From an uncultured Bacteroidales bacterium (GTDB lineage: Bacteria > Bacteroidota > Bacteroidia > Bacteroidales > F082): a stretch of 63,444 nucleotides of DNA. A program made the position numbers and the translations under genes. The stretch lies in contig CAMZAM010000012.1 of NCBI GenBank assembly GCA_947304185.1, positions 1 to 63,444 on the forward strand, written 5' to 3'. The notes beneath the pieces were generated by a model. It saw only the letters and a list, made by a program, of their open reading frames with translations, did no database searches and was not told the DNA's origin. Of the stretch, positions 1 through 6,479 are shown piece by piece; positions within the stretch are counted from its first letter, which is position 1; the number at the start of each line of letters is the position of its first letter.

Positions 1-77
1 TGTTGCTCAGGCACTTATAAATAATGTTAAACTATAGTGTTGCGGAATTAAGGAAAAGTAAAAAATCATTCCACATC

Positions 78-1145
78 ATGGACGAAAACAACATCAATCC
101 TTTGCCAACTCCAAGCCTTACACCGCTTGTCAACGACCTGCGCCAAATCATCAACGATGCCCGCAACCGTGTCGCAGCCAACGTCAACACCGAGCTCACC
201 CTCATGTACTGGCATATCGGCGAACGTATCAACCGCGAAGTCCTTGGAAATGAACGTGCCGAATACGGCAAACAAATTGTCGTGACAGTGTCGCGACAAT
301 TACAGGAAGATTTTGGCACCAAAGGTTTTGATGAAAAAAGCATCCGTCGAATGATGCAATTTGCACAAATAATACCCGATTTTCAAATTGTCGCGCAGCT
401 GTCGCGACAATTGTCATGGTCTCATTTTGTGGAAGTTATACCATTGAAAGATGAACTTCAACGTGAGTTTTATCTAACGCTTGCCGCTTCCGAACTTTGG
501 TCAGTTCGCCAACTCCGCAAGGAAATCGATGGAATGCTTTTCGAACGCTCGGCCATCAGTGGCAAACCCGATGAACTAATCAAAAAAGAGCTTACCGGCC
601 TTCGTGAAAACAACACTCTTACTCCTGACCTTGTATTCAAAAGTCCTTATTTCTTAGAATTTACAGGTCTGAAAGGCATGTACAGTGAAAAGACCCTCGA
701 AGATTGTCTTGTCGCCCATTTAGAGCAGTTTATCATCGAGTTAGGCAACGGATTCAGCTTTGTTGCCCGTCAAAAGCGCATGATTATCGATGGAGAGGAT
801 TTCTATCTCGATCTGTTGTTCTATCATCGTCGTTTGCACCGTCTCATCGCCATCGACCTCAAAAAAGGTCGTTTCCAAGCAGCCTACAAAGGTCAAATGG
901 AACTCTATCTCCGTTGGCTGGAACAAAATGAGATGGAACCGGGCGAAGAATCACCACTTGGACTGTTGCTCTGCACCGAAGGCAGTGAAGAACAAATCGA
1001 GCTCCTGCAACTCGACAAGTCAGGCATCAAAGTAGCCCAATACCTAACCGAGCTGCCATCAAGAGAACAACTCATCAAAAACATCGAAGCAGCTCGCAAA
1101 CGTTGGGAAAACCGCACACTTCAACCAGAGCAAGCCGACAAATAA
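78..1145 (+). CDS. DUF1016 (YhcG-type) PD-(D/E)XK nuclease family protein
   Basis: The product is probably a nuclease of the DUF1016/YhcG family; its cellular target is not established. Residues 1 to about 165 form the helical DUF1016 N-domain, with the family pattern SRQLSWSHF at 109-117. The C-terminal half looks like the nuclease fold: FYLDLLFYHRRL with Asp245, then IAIDLKKG with Asp260-x-Lys262, a D-D-x-K version of the catalytic signature. An in-frame ATG at 24 would add 18 residues that do not look like the family; the ATG at 78 starts the usual short leader, so 355 aa is preferred. Family members often lie in accessory or defence regions, and this one borders a palindrome-rich non-coding island and an orphan gene. 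The coding sequence itself carries two 25-nt palindromes. The family call is firm; activity is inferred. Confidence 0.85.
   Translation: MDENNINPLPTPSLTPLVNDLRQIINDARNRVAANVNTELTLMYWHIGERINREVLGNERAEYGKQIVVTVSRQLQEDFGTKGFDEKSIRRMMQFAQIIPDFQIVAQLSRQLSWSHFVEVIPLKDELQREFYLTLAASELWSVRQLRKEIDGMLFERSAISGKPDELIKKELTGLRENNTLTPDLVFKSPYFLEFTGLKGMYSEKTLEDCLVAHLEQFIIELGNGFSFVARQKRMIIDGEDFYLDLLFYHRRLHRLIAIDLKKGRFQAAYKGQMELYLRWLEQNEMEPGEESPLGLLLCTEGSEEQIELLQLDKSGIKVAQYLTELPSREQLIKNIEAARKRWENRTLQPEQADK
276..411. repeat. Two in-frame 25-nt palindromes inside the DUF1016 gene
   Basis: Positions 276-300 and 387-411 each have the form ATTGTCGxG-(7 nt)-CGCGACAAT. The second is a perfect 9-bp inverted repeat and the first has one mismatch. 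They lie 111 nt (37 codons) apart in the same frame, so both encode QIVxxxSRQL. Both use tcg-cga-caa for Ser-Arg-Gln, which the palindrome requires. Confidence 0.8.
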
Positions 1146-1245
1146 ACATAAAGGTATCCTCCGCGGCTTGATGGTTCCTACAAAATAAAGTGTTCCGTTT
1201 AGCCGCTTTTCAAATGTTCCGTCTTATAATAATGTATTGAAGGTT

Positions 1246-1293
1246 CCTGCTTCTACACAATGTTCCTACCCAGTGTGAATGTGTGTAGGCGGG
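1246..1293. repeat. Imperfect palindrome 1 of the island
   Basis: Arms CCTGC-tt-CTACACA (1246-1259) and TGTGTAG-GCGGG (1282-1293) pair with a two-base bulge and one G-T pair around a 22-nt loop that contains a GTTCC motif. Confidence 0.6.
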
Positions 1294-1334
1294 AAATAGG
1301 TGTTCGCTTCCGCGCTGCCTTAAAAGCCTTTTTG

Positions 1335-1427
1335 CCCCCTGCAAGGGTATAACAAGCGTCGCTAAAAAAATCTCCACACCTCCGCTTCGCTCCGGGTAGT
1401 ATTTTTTTGCGCCGCCCTTGCATGGGG
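1335..1427. repeat. Imperfect palindrome 2 (93 bp, nested stems)
   Basis: The outer stem pairs TGCAAGGG (1340-1347) with CCCTTGCA (1415-1422) and extends through flanking C and G runs. The inner stem pairs AAAAAAAT with ATTTTTTT, flanked by GCGtCGC and GCGcCGC. The loop carries CTCCGCTTCGCTCCG (1380-1394). It aligns with palindrome 8 at 2507-2598. Confidence 0.7.
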
Positions 1428-1676
1428 TCTCACGTTTAGTGTTTCCGCACAATCGTTGGCTTTCGTCTCGCGCCCATGTTATCGTAGCATTTAAATGTAT
1501 TTCAAAAAGACTTTTAGGCGGCAGCTTGGTCGCTCGCTCGGGGCTGCCTCTCGGCTGGGGGTGCTGCAAACTTGTTCGCTTCTGCATCTTTTCATGGAAA
1601 GGCACAACACAACGCCACTGCATTCAAATCCCAGCCGCCAGCCCCTTGTGTTAAAGCGCGCCGCCCGGTGCGCCCA

Positions 1677-1761
1677 GCGGTGTCAAAAATTCTTTGGCGC
1701 ATTGATAGTTCCTGAACTAATTCAATGTACACAGGCGCCAAAAATTTTTGCCACTAACCGC
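1677..1761. repeat. Imperfect palindrome 3 (85 bp, nearly continuous hairpin)
   Basis: Outer arms at 1677-1700 and 1735-1761 (GCGCCAAA and AATTTTTG cores) pair with few mismatches. The interior pairs again as CATTGA/TCAATG, and the tip as TAGTTC-ct-GAACTA. Almost the whole 85 nt can fold into one rod. A smaller hairpin, GCGCGCC/GGTGCGC, lies just upstream at 1656-1673. Confidence 0.8.
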
Positions 1762-1814
1762 CAGTCGCCCTCCTTTGCCCGCCATCATGTTCCCGAACAA
1801 TTCAATGCTTCATC

Positions 1815-1845
1815 TTCGTTGAGCGTCTCTGCAAACCACAACGAA
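1815..1845. repeat. Palindrome 4 of the island
   Basis: A perfect 7-bp inverted repeat, TTCGTTG (1815-1821) with CAACGAA (1839-1845), encloses a 17-nt loop containing CGTCTCTGCA. Confidence 0.55.
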
Positions 1846-1849
1846 TCGT

Positions 1850-1917
1850 TAAGCGGGCTGCAGTCCGGGCTTCTCCTGGCGGCGCTGGTCGCAGCGCGCG
1901 TCGCGCGCCCCCGCTTA
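1850..1917. repeat. Palindrome 5, GC-rich stem
   Basis: TAAGCGGG (1850-1857) pairs with CCCGCTTA (1910-1917). The 52-nt interior is very GC-rich (runs of GCGC and CGCG) and could fold further. Confidence 0.6.
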
Positions 1918-2113
1918 GTGCTTACGTAAAATTCAAACGTCTCTGCACCGCTTTGTTGGTTCCCATAGAGAAATAACATGTAGTGCGCGCTCCATTTTAA
2001 AGACGGTGCTGAATGATTGTTCCTGTCCTTCGATTGATGGCAACTTCCCAACACAACGTTTCGTTATTTTTTGGCTCCTGCAAAGCACAACGTTTACGGC
2101 ATCATTTAATGGC

Positions 2114-2179
2114 GCAGCATCAGTATAGCGACAGCCGTGTCCCAAAGGGAGCCCTCGGCTGACGCTACACTCATGCTGC
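2114..2179. repeat. Palindrome 6, 24-nt arms
   Basis: Arms 2114-2137 and 2156-2179 are complementary at 21 of 24 positions. The three mismatches are isolated singles between perfectly paired blocks. The 18-nt loop includes CCCaaaGGG. Confidence 0.85.
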
Positions 2180-2242
2180 TATCGGGTAACACAATGCATC
2201 TCTTTTTTGGTTCTCGGCTTCGATTGAAAGTTCCTGCTCTAA

Positions 2243-2319
2243 GGCAAAATCTTTCGTTCCGTTCATCGTCTAACTCCGCTCCGCTCCGTTAGACGCTTCA
2301 CTTCACTCAAGAATTTGCC
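2243..2319. repeat. Palindrome 7, with GTCTAAC/GTTAGAC core
   Basis: The outer arms GGCAAAATCTT (2243-2253) and AAGAATTTGCC (2309-2319) match at 10 of 11 positions. The inner stem is a perfect CGTCTAAC (2267-2274) with GTTAGACG (2288-2295), closing a 13-nt loop TCCGCTCCGCTCC. The inner boxes fit the integron core-site patterns RYYYAAC and GTTRRRY. Confidence 0.75.
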
Positions 2320-2506
2320 GACAGTGTTGCGTCCCCACCCACCCACCCTTTTAGGTGGTGGCTTATTGATTGATTCTAAATGAATTGATTGTTTATTGTT
2401 CTGATATGAGTTGACTTGATTTGTAAATCTATTTCAGGATTTGTACTGATTGGTGGTGATTCAAAAATTCAAAAAAACATGCAAAGTTAGCTCGTTCCGC
2501 TTGTCC

Positions 2507-2598
2507 GTCAAGGTCAAGCCCTATGGGTTGCTTCGGGAAAAATCTTCCTTTTCTCCGCTCCGCTCCGAAAAGAGTATTTTTCTCTCGCAAACCTTGAC
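2507..2598. repeat. Imperfect palindrome 8 (92 bp, nested stems)
   Basis: The outer stem is GTCAAGGT (2507-2514) with ACCTTGAC (2591-2598), the middle stem GAAAAAT with ATTTTTC, and the inner stem CTTTTC with GAAAAG around CTCCGCTCCGCTCCG (2553-2567). The order of elements and the length match palindrome 2, although the outer stem sequence differs. Confidence 0.7.
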
Positions 2599-2704
2599 TG
2601 CCTGCGCTCCTCTACGCTGGCAAAAAAAGCATCTTTTTTTTATTTTTTTGTTTTGTTGTTCGTTTTGGTGAAAAATTTTAATACTGCTGTCGCACCTCTC
2701 TGAT

Positions 2705-4195
2705 TTATTCCTTCATAATTTTTAAAACTCGAGCATGTTTATTCACAAGATGTTGAGCTTCTTCCAATCGTTCTAAATACTGGTTCCTATTGGCAATTTT
2801 ATATCTCAAATCCATTATCTGATATGATAACACATTAATCTTATCTTTATATTCTGTATACTTAGGATTGTGTTTAATAAACGACGCTTTGATTTCTTCT
2901 TTTTCTTTGGTTATATTAGCTTTTCCTATTCTCATATTTAATCTATCATCTAAATAATCGAATTTTTTTTGAACAAAGCTCAACCTTTTTTCGAGAGGTT
3001 CAAGTGTTCCATTAAGCTCTGATAAATATTTTCGGACGGGCGGAATGGCTTCAACAATCTCTGGATATAATAACAAATTAATTTCTTTTATTTTATCGAT
3101 GGACACATCTATACCATCATAAATATCAGACAACTGCTTCAAACTTTTCAAAAAATGTAAAGCACCGGTTATTTTTTCCATTCTATAAACCAGCTTCGCC
3201 TCTTTTGGTGATATCTTATAATACCGAATATCTGCATCTGCAGCCATTCTTGCTGTTTTTATTCCAATATAGTATTTGTCATGAAAAACATCCGGGATAG
3301 ATGTTGATAATCTACGCTCCATCTCTTTATCTGTAAGTCTAAACAATTCTTCAACACCTTTTACTAAGCCATCAACTTCTTGCATAATTGTATCTTTAAC
3401 AAATGATTCAGGATTCTCAATGGCTTTTTTTACAAACCAAACAACAAAATCCATACATGTATCCCAATTCGATCTATTAGGTTCATAAGATCTTGTACAT
3501 CTGACAACCTCATTGTACCTCGCATAGTAGTAATTCACCCATATGCTATACGGCAGGATTGGAATACCCTTATATGTAATAATTACAGCTAAACTACTCG
3601 AGCTACCATAACAAAAATTGGTCTTTATTTCAATATCAATATCTTCGGTGATTTTTCGGGCATAACTAAATCGCCCATGGGTTTCATCTGAGTAAATAAA
3701 ATAATCTTTATCTATTCCGTTCCTAACAACAGCGTCATGATAATTACTGGCGAAAACATAAGGTAAGCATTGGTTTATATATTCCTTTTTTTCTGCACGA
3801 TTCCACTTGTTGAATTCAAGCTGAATACGTTTTTGCACAGTTTCATTTTTTGCCTTCTTTATTCTATCCTTATAATTCTGTGCCTTTCTCCAATACTTTA
3901 ATGTATCATACTTTGGATAACAGATAGCATCAATATAATAGTCTGTTAATCTACTAAAACCTAAACAATAGTCATAATCACCATGATTGCTATATCTCCT
4001 TCTAAACAGGCTTTCTATATCATCTACATCATATTCATCGTTATCAACCATGCGATAAATCTCGTCTATTGTTTTCTCATCTTTATGGATTGGTATAGTG
4101 CATTTTTCAATCTCATCATCATTATATCTGACGGCCAATATATAATCAAAATTAACTCCGTCGAAAAATCTCTTTTTGTATAATTCTGGTGTCAT
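2705..4195 (-). CDS. Unrecognised AT-rich 496-aa protein with C-terminal coiled coil
   Basis: I do not recognise a family. The protein is soluble, with no signal peptide or membrane segment. It is rich in Lys, Glu, Tyr and Asp. The first 300 residues look globular, with Tyr/Asp-rich stretches such as YSNHGDYDYCLGFSRLTDYY near residue 70. The last 100 or so residues are Lys/Glu-rich with heptad-like leucines and probably form a coiled coil. Base composition is clearly more AT-rich than the genes to its right, a sign of acquisition. It stands alone between the palindrome island and the DUF6266 array, with its own promoter box upstream. Its setting suggests an accessory or defence-type gene, but nothing in the sequence proves a function. 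The ATG at 4195 is the first after the promoter box. Confidence 0.75.
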   Translation of the reverse strand: MTPELYKKRFFDGVNFDYILAVRYNDDEIEKCTIPIHKDEKTIDEIYRMVDNDEYDVDDIESLFRRRYSNHGDYDYCLGFSRLTDYYIDAICYPKYDTLKYWRKAQNYKDRIKKAKNETVQKRIQLEFNKWNRAEKKEYINQCLPYVFASNYHDAVVRNGIDKDYFIYSDETHGRFSYARKITEDIDIEIKTNFCYGSSSSLAVIITYKGIPILPYSIWVNYYYARYNEVVRCTRSYEPNRSNWDTCMDFVVWFVKKAIENPESFVKDTIMQEVDGLVKGVEELFRLTDKEMERRLSTSIPDVFHDKYYIGIKTARMAADADIRYYKISPKEAKLVYRMEKITGALHFLKSLKQLSDIYDGIDVSIDKIKEINLLLYPEIVEAIPPVRKYLSELNGTLEPLEKRLSFVQKKFDYLDDRLNMRIGKANITKEKEEIKASFIKHNPKYTEYKDKINVLSYQIMDLRYKIANRNQYLERLEEAQHLVNKHARVLKIMKE

Positions 4196-4218
4196 GTTTG
4201 TTTAGACTTTTTAGACCA

Positions 4219-4226
4219 CAAATATA
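4219..4226 (-). promoter_or_regulatory. -7 box of the 496-aa orphan gene
   Basis: On the minus strand this reads TATATTTG, a perfect TAnnTTTG box, 23 bp before the start codon at 4195. The rest of 4227-4444 is AT-rich spacer with a small AATTC/GAATT repeat at about 4290-4304. Confidence 0.55.
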
Positions 4227-4444
4227 AAAAAAATAATTGTTATTTAGAAACTTGCAAAATCTTTTAGGCAACACTAAGCAACAAAAGGCAATTCCTACCG
4301 AATTCCTCCCATTACCTTTATATTATTTATCTTGCGCGAAACTTGGCAAGAAAGGGGGTCTGCTCCACACCCGGTCCATACCAACTCCATACCAAGTCTG
4401 AGTAACAAACAATATTTACTAACCCCAAAAACAATAATAAAGAT

Positions 4445-5095
4445 ATGGGAACAATTAAACAAGGTATCTTGGGTGGCTTCTCCGGCAAGGTCGGAACAGT
4501 CATCGGTTCGAGCTGGAAGGGTATCAGCTACATGCGCGGTCAGGCTCAGCATGTTAAAAACCCACGTTCATCTGGTCAGGTCGACCAGCGCACCAAGTTC
4601 AACCTCGTGTTGAATTTCTTGCAGCCTAATGTGCCATACATCCGTATCGGCTACAAATCGCAGGCTGCTAAGCAAACCGAGTTCAACGCAGCTATGTCTT
4701 ACATCCTCAAGAATGCTGTCACCGGCAGCTATCCGAACTATGCTTTGGATTACACCGAGGTCGTGGTCTCTAAGGGTGGTCTGACTCAGGTCACAGGCGC
4801 AGCCGTTAACTGGACTGCAGCCCAGAGCAAGCTCACGTTCAACTGGACTGACAACAGCGGTGTTGGAAACGCTTTGGCAACCGACAAGGCCATGCCATTC
4901 GTTTACAACAAAGACAAGAACGAAACCATCTACAACACTTCAGGTGCTACTCGTACAACTCACACCATGGATGTGACTGTGCCAAACAACTGGAGTGGCG
5001 ACAAGGTTGAGGTTTACCTCGGCATGGTCTCTGAAGATGGCGCATTGGTTGCTGATTCTCTCTATCTTGGTGAAGTAACTCTTGCTTCAGCTTAA
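4445..5095 (+). CDS. DUF6266 family protein, copy 1 (type A)
   Basis: This is a 216-aa DUF6266 protein; the family's function is unknown. Residues 1-32 are the family's glycine-rich signature (GILGGFSGKVGTV, then GSSWKGISYMRG). A helical stretch at about 40-95 (QRTKFNLVLNFLQP, then FNAAMSYILKNAVTG) is followed by a beta-rich C-terminal domain with DNSGVGNA and VYLGMVSEDG that resembles an Ig/FN3-like fold. There is no signal peptide, membrane segment or lipobox, so the start of the protein is not an ordinary secretion signal. It is the first of four co-oriented copies, 19 bp from the next. Its body resembles copy 4 (shared DNSGxGNA block) and not copies 2 or 3. No clear -7 box is visible upstream; the nearest candidates at 4312-4335 have mismatches. 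Confidence 0.85.
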   Translation: MGTIKQGILGGFSGKVGTVIGSSWKGISYMRGQAQHVKNPRSSGQVDQRTKFNLVLNFLQPNVPYIRIGYKSQAAKQTEFNAAMSYILKNAVTGSYPNYALDYTEVVVSKGGLTQVTGAAVNWTAAQSKLTFNWTDNSGVGNALATDKAMPFVYNKDKNETIYNTSGATRTTHTMDVTVPNNWSGDKVEVYLGMVSEDGALVADSLYLGEVTLASA

Positions 5096-5114
5096 CCTTT
5101 AAAACCGCTGTACT

Positions 5115-5771
5115 ATGGGAAAGATTAAGCAAGGTATCCTTGGGGGTTTTAGCGGTCAGGTCGGCACCGTGGTAGGCTCTTCCTGGAAAGGAATCGCTTA
5201 CATGAGAGGCAAAGCCCAACACGTTAAGAACCCCCGCACAGCGGGGCAAACCTACCATCGTGACGCCATAAAGGCCGTCACGATGGCTTTGCGTCCAATC
5301 ACCTCAACTCTGCGACTCACATTCGCAGAGTACGCAAAAAAGATGTCGGCTTTCAATAAAGCTGTTTCTTTGAATTATAAAGAAGCATTAGTCAATCAGG
5401 ATGGAACACCTGTCGTTGACTATTCCAAACTCATCCTCTCACAAGGAACTCTCTCGTCATTCAAACACCTCATGATAGAAGATATGGATGGAGACGGTTT
5501 CTACTACGTTTCTTCAATCGTGGATGTCATAGATGAAGAAGGTAATTATCCTGAATTCGACGGCTTAATTATCTTTATCTACGATGTCGCTGACAACGTC
5601 TGGTTTTCAGCCATCATCAAAGAACACTTTCATGTTGGTGAGACGATCGAATTCACAGGTGGCATGCCATTGTCGAATGAAAAAGAATACTTGGCTTTTG
5701 CATGCACCTATGACCCTGCCTCCGGCAAGGTCTCCGACCCAATCCCCGATGTCGAAGCCATGGGCGGTTAA
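5115..5771 (+). CDS. DUF6266 family protein, copy 2 (type B)
   Basis: The protein is 218 aa. The N-terminal 32 residues keep the signature (GILGGFSGQVGTVVGSSWKG, with Ala for Ser before YMRG). After it come ALRPITSTLRLTF and a stretch ending SAFNKAVSLNYKEAL, then an acidic, beta-rich C-terminal half containing DMDGDGFYYVSS. This body is shared with copy 3 but not with copies 1 and 4. It starts 19 bp after copy 1 and ends 30 bp before copy 3, so the four are probably one transcript. Residues just after the signature (KAQHVKNPRTAGQ) are close to copy 1, so the copies share more than the first 32 residues on a pairwise basis. The family has no assigned biochemical role, and no secretion or membrane signal is visible. 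Confidence 0.85.
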   Translation: MGKIKQGILGGFSGQVGTVVGSSWKGIAYMRGKAQHVKNPRTAGQTYHRDAIKAVTMALRPITSTLRLTFAEYAKKMSAFNKAVSLNYKEALVNQDGTPVVDYSKLILSQGTLSSFKHLMIEDMDGDGFYYVSSIVDVIDEEGNYPEFDGLIIFIYDVADNVWFSAIIKEHFHVGETIEFTGGMPLSNEKEYLAFACTYDPASGKVSDPIPDVEAMGG

Positions 5772-5801
5772 TATCACAATAAAACAATATAAAGATTTTT
5801 T

Positions 5802-6458
5802 ATGGGAACAATAAAACAAGGAATATTAGGAGGTTTCTCAGGCAAAGTCGGCACTGTGGTCGGCTCATCGTGGAAGGGCATATCCTACATGAGAGGTATG
5901 CCCCAGCACTACACCACTCAGGCCACTTGGGGCACTCTGTTCTGCCAGCGTGCGCTGAGCGCCATCATCGAAGTTCTTAGGCCAATAGCTTCAACGCTGC
6001 GCCTCACTTTTGGCGACTATGATCACGGCATGTCAACCTTCAACAAAGCCGTCAAGATAAACTATCCAGGTGCTATCGAAAACCACGGCGGAGAACCAGT
6101 AGTTATCTACAAGAAATTGCAGCTTTCAAAAGGATTCCTGCAGTGTTTTGATATGTTTGCTATCGATGACCCTGCGGAAAATGGTAACTGGTATGTTGGA
6201 GCAATCCAGTACGACAATTCAGAAGTTGACTATCCAGGTTTCATTCTCATCCTCTACGATAAGACCTCTAACACCTGGTTCACTCACGTTCACGACGAGC
6301 CATTCACCACAGGAACCTCACTCGTCATGCAAGGATTTCCAATCGATGAAAACAAGGATCTCATTGGCTGGGTGTTTGTTTACGACAAGTCACTCGGTCA
6401 GGTGTCCAACAACTGCTTGGATTTTCACAGCTTGCACATCAACGAAGAAGATGAATAA
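5802..6458 (+). CDS. DUF6266 family protein, copy 3 (type B)
   Basis: The protein is 218 aa, of the same type as copy 2. It shares the N-terminal signature, then LRPIASTLRLTFGDYDHGMS, an FNKAVKINYPGAI block, and a C-terminal half with IQYDNSEVDYPGFILILYD followed by a hydrophobic strand pattern. It departs from the other copies right after the signature: GMPQHYTTQATWGTLFCQRA replaces the basic AQHVKNPR stretch. The body is acidic and ends in NEEDE. It lies 30 bp after copy 2 and 21 bp before copy 4. Copies 2 and 3 look like the product of a relatively older duplication, because they differ at most third codon positions as well as at many residues. No function can be assigned. Confidence 0.85.
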   Translation: MGTIKQGILGGFSGKVGTVVGSSWKGISYMRGMPQHYTTQATWGTLFCQRALSAIIEVLRPIASTLRLTFGDYDHGMSTFNKAVKINYPGAIENHGGEPVVIYKKLQLSKGFLQCFDMFAIDDPAENGNWYVGAIQYDNSEVDYPGFILILYDKTSNTWFTHVHDEPFTTGTSLVMQGFPIDENKDLIGWVFVYDKSLGQVSNNCLDFHSLHINEEDE

Positions 6459-6479
6459 TAACAATTAATTTTTAATACA

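Larger units (their letters stand above)
1146..2704. other. Non-coding accessory island built of long imperfect palindromes
   Basis: No convincing gene is visible in these 1.56 kb; the open frames present are low-complexity and match no family I know. The stretch contains at least eight imperfect palindromes of 31-93 bp, listed separately. Short direct repeats recur: GTTCC about twelve times (for example at 1174, 1192, 1216, 1243, 1262, 1708, 1789, 1959, 2019, 2230, 2256, 2494); CTCCGCTYCGCTCCG at 1380, 2274 and 2553; CGTCTCTGCA at 1824 and 1939; CACAACGTTT at 2052 and 2087; CTTCGATTGA at 2027 and 2218. Between palindromes the sequence looks unstructured. It is much more GC-rich than the orphan gene that follows. 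Confidence 0.75.

Noticed and set aside
1210..1929. Open frames of 137 and 144 codons in the palindrome island
   Set aside because: They overlap on opposite strands, are low-complexity (Ser, Arg, Leu-rich), cross the palindromes and match no family I know.
2243..2319. A true integron attC site
   Set aside because: Core boxes fit, but the spacing is too short and there is no integrase or gene cassette in the window.
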